DNA of 64,000 nt from Bryum argenteum (GCA_037043015.1 CM073321.1:31288101-31352100), one strand, 5' to 3'; positions 1 to 10,945 are shown, numbered from the stretch's first letter. Notes: generated by a model from the sequence alone, not told the origin. Translations and numbers: made by a program.

Positions 1-10
1 TCTTTCCAAG

Positions 11-35
11 TAGGGTAGATGTACCTATTATTGCG
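11..35 (+). repeat. Left terminal inverted repeat of the pogo-like element
   Basis: Pairs with 5234-5258; differs at only four of 25 positions, two of them T/C and one C/T transitions. Confidence 0.75.
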
Positions 36-677
36 CATTTAAGGATTTGGGCACGCCTATCAACCACAATTTAGGGATATTCTTGGAACTTATTACATGA
101 AAATTAGAAAGGTATGAGTTGATTTTGTTAGTGTCTTTTCAAAATTTAATTTTGTAAATGTATGACACTTTCATGTAAGAATTCAACGATGTAGGTTTGA
201 AGTTACTTTTGAAAAGTCAAATCACCTATGTTTGCGCACAATGTCCCTATGATTGCGCACCATATGCTTAACACTTGAGGGATGCTCCTTGACACCCATA
301 ATTCCACCTTTCTATCAAAATGCTTGCCTCTCAATGCTTCTATCAAGTTTGTAGATGTGTTTGTGAAAGGTTCAGTCTTGAGTGCAGATTGCTAAATGCA
401 CTACACAATATACAAAGACGCACACACTATGATCTGAATCGCAAATAAATTATGTTACCTAACTCGATCAAAAAGGGCTTCCAAAAATACATGACGATTC
501 AAATTATATGGGACTCAAGCATAAAAAAGATCACAAGTCACACATGAATATTCATGATCAACACTAAACATAGACATCATACATTGAATGTCATGTCCAA
601 GATTTAAGCGATTGTTGAAAATCTCTAAAACAAGAGATCATGTAATTTTCATGAGGCCACACCTTCTCACTCTTTGA
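36..677. other. Non-coding left flank inside the pogo-like element
   Basis: No coding region is supported. It holds subterminal motifs near 228-262 (two runs of the type ...CCTATG.TTGCGCAC) and the probable 3' untranslated region of the minus-strand gene that stops at 678. Confidence 0.5.
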
Positions 678-2589
678 TCACCTTGTCCAGTCGTCAATTC
701 TGGACAATGAATTTGATAAGCCTTGAGAGGCGAAAGGTGTGACGAAGGTTCTCTGTCTTTTAGAGAGTACATTCGGAGATTCATTCTTTGTGGACATTGA
801 ACCTTTGGTGCTCTTCATACACCTCTTCTTCACACCATAATCAAACTCCTTTGCAGTTGTTGACTTGTCTTTCATCTTTTTAACCTGTGCTACCTTCTCT
901 TTCTCTTTTTTGATGAGGGCCTTTGATAATTTCTGTTCTTTTGAAATCAGTTGTTTCTCTAGTTTAGCTTCCCTTTTAAGCTTCAGTTGTTCTTCGTGAT
1001 CTCTAAACTCAAGAGATGTGACTAATTTCCGGGTTGCAATTTCCCGAGTGATGCTCATCTTTGGCTCCACAATCTTGTAATGAGGTACATCCAAAATTTT
1101 GGATAGCGATCCTATAAACATAACCACAAGTTAGTAATGTTTACAACAACAAACAATGAAAATGAGCTTTTAATTAAACCTCTTAAGAGTGTTCAAGAAA
1201 AGGTACCATTTGCAAAACTGTTGTCAAATTCCTTCTGTGATCCAAACTCTGGATGCAAACTGTTATTACATTCACTTTTTGCTTCAATTTGCTCCATCAT
1301 GATTCTTTGGATTTTCTCCCTTAAAACTGAAGCTTCAATTGGTGGAAACCAATTACTATTGAACATGTCATCTAAGTTACGGTAAATCAATTTTTGAGGT
1401 GCAGCTTCCAAGAACTTCTCAATGTAATTCAGCAAAAAGAGCCCACAATCAGTGCCATTATCCTGCAAAGGAACCTGTTGAATGAGTTAGACCCTGAGCT
1501 CGGAACATGAAATAATTCCAGACTATCTGTTTCAACACCTAAGTAGAGTATTGAAAGCTTATTTATGTACTTACTGATACTCTTTTGTGCAAGATTTGCT
1601 TTGTAATCGATGTATGGTCTTCTTTCTGACCAACTCCAACAATAGAGTGCCATTCCCAGATAAGGTATCTACAAACAAAAATATAAATTAAGGAGTTACC
1701 ATATCGTAATCAGTAAAGTAAAGTTTACAAAATTAGAACATAAAAGTAACATTTGAAATGATAGCCTTCAATTGCTATTGTAGCTAACTTATATCGCGAT
1801 GATTTCTAAAAAGATATGACTTTGCAACATACCTTTTGAGAACATCAAAGATCAAATCACTGTCATGGCCTTGATTCATTGAATCCAAGTGCACAATGAT
1901 CCGTTCTGAAAGACCCACTTGGCCAGGTTGTATGATTGCTAAACTCCAATGGAGACTAGCAAAAACAACATAGAAGAAAAAGTTAATTATATACAAAAAT
2001 CCCATACAAACTATACATTCAATGAAACTTTACAAAAGAATATGAGTAAATGTTTCTCACTTGTCATGGATTGGAACAAAGAGATAGTCTTTTGAGAGTA
2101 TTTGAATTCCCTTGGTCCACTTCTTGAGGTCTTGAAAATTCAAACAACGTTTTGCTTTTGTGTAAAAAAAGCAATTGAAAAAATATAGCTTCTTGCTCCA
2201 TTCCTGATCCAAAATTTGTTGAGTGTGTATGCACCTATATCACAACGCAAAGATAATTAGGAGAAGGATCACTAACATACAAGAAACCAAATTAACATGG
2301 GTTAAAAGATTTGAATACCTGATGTAGAAGTCTATGACTGTGTCATTTAAGAACTCATGTGGATCCAAAGCATGGACATCTGCCCATATTATTTCAATCG
2401 GTCCAACAAAATCCCTGTTCCACCCAACCGAAAGTATTTTAGTTCAAAACAACAATCCGTAAACTAAGCACTTACAAACACTAATTCATCAATAAAATGC
2501 AGTAAATTTTACCTCTCTGTTTCCATGGCATTGCTGTTGCCAACAACTTTAGGAGTAAACACTGTAGAAGGTCCGAATTCATCATCCAT
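678..2589 (-). CDS. Ulp1/SENP-like SUMO protease domain, seven exons, continuous with the transposase
   Basis: C48-family cysteine protease, expected to cleave SUMO or similar from targets. Seven exons join with GT-AG introns and matching phases: about 2589-2513, 2416-2322, 2234-2062, 1956-1835, 1672-1575, 1480-1202 and 1127-678. The spliced protein shows the full Ulp1 signature in order: HEFLNDTVIDFYI, KDYLFVPIHDNLHWSLAII (catalytic His), IIVHLDSM (Asp) and VPLQDNGTDCGLFL (oxyanion Gln and nucleophile Cys). The last exon adds about 140 residues of Lys/Arg/Glu-rich coiled coil that ordinary Ulp1 proteins lack; it could bind nucleic acid. The catalytic triad is intact. The first codons read on from the transposase with one TAA between them, so this is better seen as the C-terminal half of one transposon protein than as a host gene; a separate start at Met 2589 remains possible. 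Exon ends are my reading and good to a few bases. Confidence 0.8.
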
Positions 2590-2619
2590 AGCATGCGCAT
2601 TCAGTGGATATATGCCAGT

Positions 2620-3859
2620 TTATCTAAAACCAGCTTGAATGATCGACACTGTAAGGGCCTCTCTTAAGGCATTACTTGCCAATTCTGCAAGGTAAGTCTT
2701 GTCGAAACTACCATTTGCGCATGCAGCATTAGCATTTATGAACCTTTCTTTTATGCTCATGAAATTGCATTTGAAAGATTTGAAAATGGAGACATCCAAC
2801 GGTTGCATCTTATGAGTAGTATGGGAAGGTAGTAATCCAATATCAATCCCATAAGCTGCTGCTTTCGTTACCACATTATAGCTTATGTGGCTCGCATGTC
2901 CATCAACTAACAGGAGATGCTTTCGCTCGAGAGATACACCTCCAGGCACAGAGTCTTTGAAATGGTCTAGCCATTCACAAAAAATTTCTTCATTTATCCA
3001 ACCCTTCTCCTGAAATGCCATCTTTGCATTCGGTTCGCATCGCTCAATGTAGTCCTTTCGCTTCCTACCCTTTGACTTGAAAATATAGAGATTTGGAATG
3101 TTGAACCCCATGGCATTCACACACACGAGAATTGTCATCCACTCTCGATCACTGCTATTGGTAGTCATAACATTTCTCGACCCTTTGATTCCAATGACCT
3201 TTATGCTGCTATTTGTTTGACCAGCACTCAAACCGCTCTCATCTGCATTCCAGATCCTACACGGAGGGTATTTCCCTTCTTCATATACGCTAGTCAAAAA
3301 TCTGTAAAACTTGCCACATGCCTCTTTGGATAGGCCTTGAGCTCTTGCAAGATCTAAATTCTCCGGTCTTTGAAGTGTCAACAGTGGATGCCTCTTTTGA
3401 AACCAATGCCACCAACTTCTACCCGGTGTACCTTCACGAAAAGGTGTTAGTCTGTTGCTGCAAATTTCCTTCACTTTACCCTTCAGAAGAGTTAAGGAGG
3501 CACAATGAGCTACATTTTGTCTAATCTCACACCATTCAACCACTTGTTTCTCTTCTTCTGATGTGAGAATAGTCTCGGGTCCGCTTTTCTTTGATTTTAT
3601 CTTTCCACTTTGCCACGCACGAATACTCGACTCAGGAATACTGTAATGGCGTGAGGCCTCTCTAAGTTTCATCCTTCCGCTTTCGATGTCCAACAACGCT
3701 CCTCTCATTGATTCTTCTGTCCACAATCCCCGGCTCTTCACATATTTGGCACGTTTTATCGATGGCTTCAGTGGTGGTTTAGATGGCTTGGTTTCCATAT
3801 GCTCTTGTGATGTCTTGCATGGACCGCTCCGTCTCCTTGTGCTACCCCAATGCAACATT
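2620..3859 (-). CDS. pogo/Tigger-type DDE transposase (DDE_1) with N-terminal HTH
   Basis: About 412 residues. Order: basic N-terminus; helix-turn-helix of the psq/CENP-B type (LREASRHYSIPESSIRAWQSGK) near residues 65-90; a second DNA-binding-like segment (WWHWFQKRHPLLTLQRPE); then the RNase H-like DDE_1 domain, with first acid in IWNADESGL, second in LLLVDGHASHISYNVV, and the downstream PSHTTHKMQPLDVSIFKSFK block typical of Tigger/Jerky transposases. The frame opens at a splice acceptor (CAG before 3859), so an upstream exon is likely. It stops at TAA 2620-2622, exactly where related proteins read RKTGIYPLN; the frame continues TGIYPLNAHAMDDEF directly into the Ulp1 domain. The TAA is therefore one substitution (AAA to TAA) inside a conserved block. 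DDE residues look intact. Confidence 0.85.
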
Positions 3860-3955
3860 CTGCAAAATTTCCAATATTAAACATAAGAGACGAGCTACAA
3901 CAAAAAGAATGCACATACAAGAAGCCTACTAAAAAAATATAACTTGAGGTGGAAC

Positions 3956-5080
3956 TCAAGAACATGCTCCGTAAACGCTAAGAAGGTGACTACTCCCCAC
4001 CACTAAGACGGCCTTTGCAGCATGGACAAGTGCATGCCCAACCCTCCCACCGAGTCCTCTCATAATTCCTTGCAGAGCAACCACTTCATGCTCTTGCTCT
4101 TGATGGTCCTGCTTGGCTATCAATGGTCCTTGAGAGCTTATATCATCTTCAGATAGAGAAAGACTTTTAGCAACTCGACCTCTCGGTAGTAAGATTGCAC
4201 GAATAAGGTGATTAGGGGACTGGTTTCCATCATTCAAATCTGGCCTCGGTAAAGAGAAATGAGCTCGCATATTTCTTCCACATACTCACTTGCAAATGCT
4301 AAGGCTTCCTTAACAACTCCCCTGTCACGCCCACAATGATTCCTCAATTTCAGTAGCAGTCGGTGTCGACTTTCTTCGAGCTCTAATACTACTGCATTTT
4401 TTCAGCCCTCTGATGATTCTGCATTGACTGCAGCAAGGACCAGCAAGCACCAGGTGAAGCGTTAAAAATTCCTCTGAAGAATTTATTAAGCACTACAGTA
4501 GCACTGAATAAAAAAATTTCATTGAAGGACAGGCAGGCAGTCAACAGAAAAAAACACAGAAACAAAGTGACGACTAGGGGAAGATTGAATAAGACAACCT
4601 GCAAAGTATTAAGCTGCTCTTGAAGTGTTTCCAAGGCATTGCAAATCAAACCTAATGTCGTGACTGATCGCGCATTTCTCCAAAGAACCGAAACGATGAC
4701 TCTAAAGAGAGTGATCGATCTCATTTTGATAAATAGTGAGGACATGGGCGAGGAAGAAAAAAGGCCGGAGTATCGACTAAGAGAAGGTCGGATATCTAAC
4801 CTGCAATGCCTCGAGCTGTTCTTCAAGAGTTTCTAACGCATTGCGAATCAAAACTAATCTTCTGGCCTCCATATTGTTGTCTCCGCTACTGTCGAAGCCA
4901 TTGATGTTTTCCGCTCACTGAAGAGAACTCAAACAACTCTGCAATTGTGAAGCTCAGAAGAGTACTCACAAACTTAGCGATTCTGAAGCTCGTCGTCTGC
5001 CTCTTCATCGCGGGCCATCGTCTCCGACATTGCCGCACCAATACTCCCTCTTCCTCATCGTAGAGAGGAATGCAATACAA
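3956..5080 (-). CDS. Putative upstream exons: small coiled-coil protein of the pogo-like element
   Basis: Not recognised. On the minus strand several short open stretches end at splice-like donors: 4872-4801 (MEARRLVLIRNALETLEEQL, then GCAG before GTTAG), about 4690-4600 (a similar LICNALETLQEQLNTLQ), about 4400-4258 (VLELEESRHRLLLKLRNHCG) and 4270-3956 (Ser/Glu-rich then hydrophobic). They may be 5' exons of the transposase transcript or a second small gene. The predicted helices suggest dimerisation. Exon joins cannot be fixed from sequence alone. Confidence 0.35.
4600..4872 (-). repeat. Tandemly duplicated coiled-coil exon
   Basis: The 3' part of exon 4872-4801 and the stretch ending at 4600 share most positions over about 55 bases, including the splice donor (GCAG/GTT). 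Both encode (R/C)NALETL(E/Q)EQL, so one exon with its intron was duplicated. Confidence 0.6.
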
Positions 5081-5233
5081 TCGGAGTTTCTCTCTTTCTC
5101 CTCACGTCACTTTCGCAGATCGACAGGTGGCTAAAAGTGCGAAATCGACGGTAATCCAAGAACTCTGAGATTGACGGTGGGGATTACAACAACGCGCAGT
5201 CATAGGTACTTCATGCGCAATGATAGGGTTCAA

Positions 5234-5258
5234 CACAATGATAGGTGCATCTACCATA
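5234..5258 (-). repeat. Right terminal inverted repeat of the pogo-like element
   Basis: Reverse complement of the repeat at 11-35 with four mismatches. The outermost TA is the presumed target dinucleotide. Confidence 0.75.
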
Positions 5259-5947
5259 TATAGATTCCCTCAATTTTCCTTAAGTGCACGATAATAGGTT
5301 TGCATACCATAATCACACAATGCAGATCTTTAATTGTTTGTTCATTCAATATCTTTGTCGTGCAGGACTTTGTATAATATGCAGATTTGACCCTCAAATG
5401 CCCCCGCTATCAAAAGTCTCGTGCATGGAAATGAAGGTATGTTACACAAACATGTATATTGAAATTTATATCTCAATGGAAATGAAGGTATGTTATACAA
5501 ACATGTTGAAATACATATCTCAATTGTACCATCTTGGAGTGTACTCCTCAAAAATCATGTACTTTTAAAATTTTCTAGTACTGAAACATCATTGCAAATC
5601 CAATACATTGCAAATCGAAGACATAATACATTGCAAATCTAATACTTAATAAAAAAATTCCAGTTACAAAGTTGGATTTCATTTTAAGATTATATTTATT
5701 CAAAAGATCTTATGGAAGTTAGATGGAATTTTACATAATTGGCTTGCAAACCCACAGACAAGAAACACTAAAATGCTTGCAATAAATTCATACTTTCTTG
5801 TATGAGGTTGGAAATTTTACCACACAAACTCGGCTTGACTTGGGACTTAACCTTAGATAATTCATCCAAAAACTTACAACGAAGTTTTCATAATGAAGAA
5901 GGTATGGTTCTTCAAAGTTGTTGTCTTTCATCCAGAATGTCGTTTTT
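5259..5947. other. AT-rich intergenic sequence outside the pogo-like element
   Basis: No gene supported. It holds a 51-bp tandem duplication (5425-5475 and 5476-5525, each starting ATGGAAATGAAGGTATGTTA) and three nearby copies of CATTGCAAATC about 5588-5640. Confidence 0.5.
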
Positions 5948-6592
5948 CTATACGTGGCTCGCTAAAGGGGGTCTCCCGCACTTCAAGGCATGTGCAACTT
6001 CGTAGTGTATTTGTCCGCGCTTACGAAAATGCTTAATATAATTTGAAATAGACTCAAACTTATGTAAGGAATAAATGGAGGGAAGAATATCTGTAAATAT
6101 ATTAGGAGTAGTCCTGCTTGATGGGTTGAAATCTCCTTGAAAAGGCCAAGGCATGTAGCAAGTAGCATCTAGAGTTCTACATAGTGAGAAAAGACTAACG
6201 TCAATTAGCAATACTTGGTGAGGGTGGCACCCATCACGAGATTGGGGCTTGAAATAGAGAGTGTTTTGAAGCTTGTAACACCAAGGGTAATTCTCAGGAC
6301 GTTCACAATGTACTCTATTGAACACAAAAGATAACCTACTAGAAATGCCCTCTGGGTGAAAAAATGTAAGGGGGGGCTTCAAGTCTCGTAAAGGCAATTT
6401 TGACCACAAGCCAGCATCGAATCGTTCCAACAATACTTGAAACAACGTCTTGAAACCTTGCCTCCTTAGAGCATTCCGATGAGCATTCCAACGGTCAACT
6501 GCAACATTAGAATTGATGAAGTAGAGCAACTCCAAAATACATAGAACAATGCATTTATTAATGTCATGAGGTTGAGCAAACATAGAATCCAC
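5948..6592 (-). pseudogene. FCP1/NLI-interacting-factor-like HAD phosphatase fragment
   Basis: A 214-residue frame showing the layout of plant FCP1-homology proteins: GFKTLFQVLLERFDAGLWSK matches the family block of the (F..FL..C.ERF.VG.WSS) type, and HQVLLIDVSLFSL matches the DD-containing motif (usually LIDDSP), followed by TCYMPWPFQGD. The N-terminal DxDG motif is not recognisable (CILELLYFINSNV lies there), and the second Asp of the DD pair is Val, so catalysis is unlikely. Truncated at its 5' side near the LTR-like sequence at 6639. A second FCP1-like gene lies at 56.7-58.5 kb. Confidence 0.55.
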
Positions 6593-6638
6593 GTAGACAT
6601 GTCACTGAACAAACGAGTAGTCAAATATAGTTAATAGC

Positions 6639-6804
6639 TGTTAACCAAATATTTTCCAAATATTCCCTTTTTGCTAGTCTATACCCGGTAGTCATAGACT
6701 CAACAGTAGATAATTAGCAGAGACGACGTAGTCGAGGTTGATACCCGACCGACCGACTTACTTAACTACAAGTCGGGTCGACCTTAGAGTCGACCGGGTC
6801 TGAC
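6639..6804 (+). repeat. LTR-like copy 1, left part (split by the giant hAT)
   Basis: Starts TGTTAACCAAATATT and continues after the hAT at 26508-26598, giving about 257 bp once the insertion is removed. It resembles, in length and in its last 75 bases (CCTATATGTAC...AAGGTGTT...GGTGGTAACC), the second copy at 28958-30859. Confidence 0.4.
6797..6804 (+). repeat. 8-bp target-site duplication GGTCTGAC, left copy
   Basis: Identical to 26500-26507, directly abutting the inverted repeats of the giant hAT. Eight base pairs is the hAT-superfamily size. Confidence 0.95.
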
Positions 6805-6825
6805 CAGGGTTGTCTTATTAGACAC
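6805..6825 (+). repeat. Left terminal inverted repeat of giant hAT
   Basis: Perfect 21-bp match to the inverted 26479-26499. Confidence 0.95.
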
Positions 6826-7014
6826 AATTTAGGGAATGTTTGTCTGATTTGTCGTATTGGACATGTCTGTTAGACGTCCGATCGACGAAAATGTGGACCG
6901 TACCAAAAATTACATAGTAAAAAACTTGTTGAGATTTACCTTGAGGTAAAAAGCTATTTTCCTACGTGGCGTAGGGTTGATAATGACGTGGAAAATCAAA
7001 ATACACGTCATAGT

Positions 7015-7280
7015 GGGCGACCGCGGGTGGGCGACCTCGCTAGGCGACCGACGGTCGCACATGGGCGAACGTCGGTCGCCTGCTGCGATCGCCGATCGCC
7101 CTGGACTGCCGAATACGAAACAAGAAAGACTGCTGCGATCGCCGATCGCCCTGGCTGCCTCACGTAGGCGATCGCCACATGGGCGCTACCCCCAGGGCGA
7201 CCGCCGATCGCTATAAGCGACCGACGATCGCCCTGGGCGATCGTCGGTCGCTCACTACTGGACCGGCGGTCGCCTAGTAG
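7015..7280. repeat. Palindrome array 1 (left subterminal)
   Basis: About ten near-copies of GCGACCG-N-CGGTCGC and half sites (GGCGACC, CGATCGCC). GC-rich island in AT-rich surroundings. A 30-bp stretch ending in AATACGAAACAAGAAAGA recurs at 7110-7130 and 7288-7303. Open frames here are by-products of the high GC content. Confidence 0.85.
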
Positions 7281-7609
7281 CGGTTGAATACGAAACAAGA
7301 AAGATAAATTCATATTGGTACAAAATGAGCTTCAACGCATGTTTATGAATACCTTTTTATCGGAAACAAGATCAATGGTGCATTTCATAGTACGAATTTG
7401 TCCATGTCTATAATCATAGTATTCATATATATGATGTAACTATTACATATACCAAACTATATATATATTATACTCCGAAACATACTAGGATACCAAAATA
7501 TTGTAAGCTAATAGTTGCCCTATTTGCAGTACATTCTAGTATTCTACTGAGTACTAACAATGAACTTTGTGCTTCCAATCTAAAATAACAAAATTCTAAT
7601 AACCCGTCT
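7281..7609. other. AT-rich spacer, probable 3' region of the hAT transposase gene
   Basis: No open frame or motif supported. Lies downstream of the minus-strand transposase gene. Confidence 0.5.
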
Positions 7610-8437
7610 TTAGGTATCCTTCAATGTATACGTATTGTCGCTTGATACTTCATCTGCATTTGGATCGGTTTCACCTAGAGAGTCATCAGTGCTTTGGTCG
7701 CCATCCTCGTCTTCATCCTTTGTCTTATTGCGTACTTCACACTCAACCTCACTCGCCAAATTGTGCAATTCTGTGTCTGTAGTTGTTTTCTTGTTCACTG
7801 TAACGAGGCGCTTCAAGGGCCGTGAAGCATTAGTGATCCCGTTTGCGTTCAGTGGTAGATGGCGCATTGTACGTGTATTCGGATTATTGGATGAAGCAAT
7901 CCGCGCATGAACTTCTTCATGTACGCGTGCTCCTTTCCGACATCGTTGGTCGTGTGCCTTCCTCAAACGCTTCTGGCCTCGTGTAATACGATTGCGAGGT
8001 TGTGTAGATGGCCCAACGTCTCGTGCCACTGCCAATGCCTGGGTGCATGTTGGACTTGATGGTTCTATCTTGACCTCCATCTTCGGCAATACCATACGAG
8101 TTGTATGGGCCCCTTTAGGTTGGGTAACCCTTGGGAACAATTGCTGTAGAGGTACATCGGAGTCATCTCCGTTAAGAGTTGAATTCCTTGATCGAATGGT
8201 TGAAACTCTAGGTGACCCCACTTCCATGCAACCTGAATTGGATACATCGTCAGGTTCTACTTTAATTTGGTCCATTTGAACTCCTGCCGTGGTAACCGTG
8301 CACTTCACACTCTCAAGTTTATCGTCGTTGTTAGAGTGTGGGCTGCTTTCAAGTGGACCAATGTTCTCTTCATCCATCCGGTTTACCAAGTCTTGTTTCG
8401 CTAGGCAGGTACTCTCTTGGAGTTGTAAATTTGCCAC
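7610..8437 (-). CDS. Acidic/basic tail ORF overlapping the end of the hAT transposase
   Basis: 275 codons, Ser/Asp/Glu-rich with a basic patch (RGQKRLRKAHDQRCRKGAR) that looks like a nuclear localisation signal. It overlaps the last 37 bases of the transposase frame in the -1 register (8401-8437). It may be a C-terminal extension reached by splicing or by a one-base shift, or a second small protein; no family recognised. The absence of stops over 275 codons between two AT-rich regions argues that it is or was coding. Confidence 0.5.
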   Translation of the reverse strand: MANLQLQESTCLAKQDLVNRMDEENIGPLESSPHSNNDDKLESVKCTVTTAGVQMDQIKVEPDDVSNSGCMEVGSPRVSTIRSRNSTLNGDDSDVPLQQLFPRVTQPKGAHTTRMVLPKMEVKIEPSSPTCTQALAVARDVGPSTQPRNRITRGQKRLRKAHDQRCRKGARVHEEVHARIASSNNPNTRTMRHLPLNANGITNASRPLKRLVTVNKKTTTDTELHNLASEVECEVRNKTKDEDEDGDQSTDDSLGETDPNADEVSSDNTYTLKDT

Positions 8438-10769
8438 TCCTTCTCCTTCTGTGTCGCTGGCGAATACCGCAAGCTGGCGAGGCAGTTGTGGAACATCCTG
8501 GTGTCATCGAACTCAAACGGGTCCTTGACATGAATAGTCATGTTTCCTTCGTTGTCGTTCCAATTCTCTAGGTCGTCGTGTTCGCTACCGTCATTGAGAT
8601 AATTGTCGTCATCTGCCTCCGGATTATCCATGAATACACCATCATCCCATTCATTGTCCGGTACATAGTCTTCTTTGTCAGAGTCCTCTTCTTCTAAATA
8701 ATTTTCGTACCACGTTCTCGGCGATTTGGTACGTTTCTGGCGCTCGAGTTTGGCGTTCGCATAGATGTACACAAGGTCCTCTGCTTTGGAAGTTGACAAC
8801 CGATTCCTCACTTTGTTGTGCACGAAAGAGTACATGCTCCAATTCCTCTCACATGATGAAGCTGGACATGTCAATGCCAAAATCCTCTTCGCAATTTTTG
8901 GCAAGGCATTCCCCTCGACTTGATGCCACCATTGATGTGGTAACAAGTCACAGTGAGCTGGATCAGGGGCCTCTGAATTGATGTTAAATGGACCCGTCCT
9001 CTCCTCATATTGTATGAGTTCCCGCACCACTTCCTCATAGACTACTCCCATTGGGGCGCTAAGCTTCCTTATGACCCGGTTTAAAGCTCTTTTTGCTTCT
9101 CCATTGTTTTGAATTGCTCCCATATTTGTCAAATAAGGGTTCAACAAAGCTGTTGCATAGTGGAGGTCTGTGAGCATCATTTCCCATCGTTTTTGAAATG
9201 CATCCTTGTATTTTGTAGCTATGGCGGGGGATTGTTCGAATGGAGGTTCACGCAAAGAGAACACGTGTTCTTTAAGGTCCGACATGATCACATACGCCCT
9301 AGGCATGGCTGGTACTTCCCCGTCAAACTCCCGAAGAGCTATGAGTACTGGTTCAACTACTTTCACAAACTTCGTACAATTCTCCCAGAACTCATCGCTC
9401 CTAATGCTATTCCGCACATTCCTTGCCTTTGTCTGTAACTGGTGACTGTTTTGCCTGTTGAACAATGTTTGGACAAACACATGCCACTCCGCATCGATCA
9501 CCATGTTGTTCAGAGGTTGTTGTAGCTTTAACAACCGCTCTATCATCAAGTAGTTTGTTGCAAATCGAGTCTGAGGTGGTACCTTGAGCTGCGGCTTCGG
9601 CGAGTACTTCCTGAATAGAGCAAGTGGGACGTGCGACCCTTTAATAAATGTGCACACTCTCTTGGTTTGCTCCACCAAATGCTTAACCCATGCCTCTTTC
9701 CCCCAATCTTCTAGAAGGAGGTCTAGAATATGTGCCGCACAACCTTGTCCATATAAGTGAGGATAGTCTATCTGCAACTTCTTCACAGCACCTAACATGG
9801 AGCTTGCATTGTCTGTGTATATCTGAACGATGTTTTGTGGTCCAACCTCCTCTATGTACTTCGCCATTTCATTTGCCACATAAGCGATGTCCTTTTACTT
9901 CCCTGTAGTATCCACTGATCCCAGAAACACCTCTCCCACTGGGCAAACGAGCATCACGTTAATGAGTAGTCTACTTGTGACATCTGACCACCTATTTGAG
10001 CATATTGTTCCTCCGTACTTCTCGATAGAAAGTTTTGTTCGATCCTCTACCGACCTTTGCACAGCTGCCTTCTTTGCATCGAGCATCGTAGTCCTAATAG
10101 CATGATACAAGGGTGGTTGATATCCACCAATACCGGCCTTTGCTGTATCTTGAACGGCATTTATGAATGCTGGATGTCGTGCGGCATTGAATGCAATGTT
10201 TGCCTCTTAGAAAAATGAAGCCCACTTTGCATCCAAATTTTGCCTAGTGGCAAGATCAAAACTATCCTCCATACTCCTTTGCCCATGTCGCCGTCCACTA
10301 GAGAGTGTAGAGATCCTTTGTCCATTGCTGCCATGACTCCCCTTGTTAGAGGATGGCACCTGATTAGACCTTAGGTTAGGGGATGGCACTTGTACAGACT
10401 TGATGCGAGGGGAATCTATGTTCTCTATAGTTTCCCTTGCCACATATGGTATGCCGGCATCCACTCGTGAGTCAGGAACAACATCCGCATAAGGAATGTT
10501 GTTCTTTGGAACCATCCCTCCGCAGTCACGGAATAGCTCGAGAACTCCACGGGGTAACCTCGTACACCGGGGTAATGGGGAATTATGAGGATATCCGAAA
10601 TAAGCATATGCTCGTTGCTTTACAAAGACTGTGCTTTTTTCTTACAGAATAAGCACACGCGAGTATTTGGCTTGTCGTTCCGTTCCGTGGATACTTGTAG
10701 CCAATCGTCCCATTTGCGAGTGTCTCTTCTATTATCTGCTACCCCGTTGGATTGGGAAGAATGCTCCAT
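8401..10769 (-). pseudogene. hAT-superfamily transposase (BED finger, DUF659, dimerisation domain), broken
   Basis: Likely start at Met 10769 (MEHSSQ). Order: BED-type zinc finger (KWDDWLQVSTERND...VCLFCKK), a Ser-rich linker, DUF659 start (KYGGTICSNRWSDVTSRLLI and VDTTGK), the RNase H-like core (YTDNASSMLGAVKKL...YGQGCAAHILDLLLEDW), and the C-terminal hAT dimerisation block (LTCPASSCERNWSMYSFVHN, KVRNRL), then an acidic tail. Breaks: stop or shift in the finger near 10620-10640, TAA at 10207-10209 and TAA at 9895-9897, each inside a conserved block with the frame resuming on the other side. Function: cut-and-paste transposition of this element, dead in this copy unless supplied by another. 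It is preceded by a TATA box (10938-10945) and palindrome array 2. Confidence 0.88.
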
Positions 10770-10937
10770 GTTCCGGAATCGCACCTCCGCCGGTGTAATG
10801 AAACTGGTGACGACAACGCGCACTACAAGGGCTCAAGTTACTCTTTGCACATAGACCGAGCAGGGGGCTTCTCATGGGGAGACCCAAGACAACTGGCAAA
10901 GCGCAAAGGAAAGTGGCTTCGAGCCCGTGAACGACTC

Positions 10938-10945
10938 CTTATATA
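10938..10945 (-). promoter_or_regulatory. TATA box of the hAT transposase gene
   Basis: On the minus strand GGAGTATATAAGGAG, about 170 bases upstream of the MEHSSQ start and 40 bases downstream of array 2. Confidence 0.55.

Larger units (their letters stand above)
11..5258 (-). mobile_element. Complete pogo/Tigger-like DNA transposon carrying a transposase-Ulp1 gene
   Basis: The two ends form an imperfect terminal inverted repeat: 21 of 25 positions agree between 11-35 and the reverse complement of 5234-5258 (core GGTAGATGYACCTATYATTG). Each end begins with TA, as expected for the TA target duplication of Tc1/pogo elements. Copies of a TGCGCAATSATAGG-like subterminal motif lie inside both ends (near 228-262 and 5195-5232). 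The only large gene inside is a minus-strand DDE transposase followed in frame by a Ulp1 protease. Seen: the end repeats and gene. Inferred: that these ends were mobilised together with this gene. Confidence 0.8.

Noticed and set aside
6977..7313. Open frames on both strands in the GC-rich arrays (also 12388-12867, 14613-14894, 18993-19202, 23572-24237)
   Set aside because: They follow the palindromic repeat on both strands (GDRRS, GERRSLGR peptides) and show no domain; high GC and lack of stops in the repeat explain them.
8065..10105. Plus-strand open frames opposite the hAT transposase
   Set aside because: The minus strand carries the BED, DUF659 and dimerisation motifs; the plus frames are shadows.
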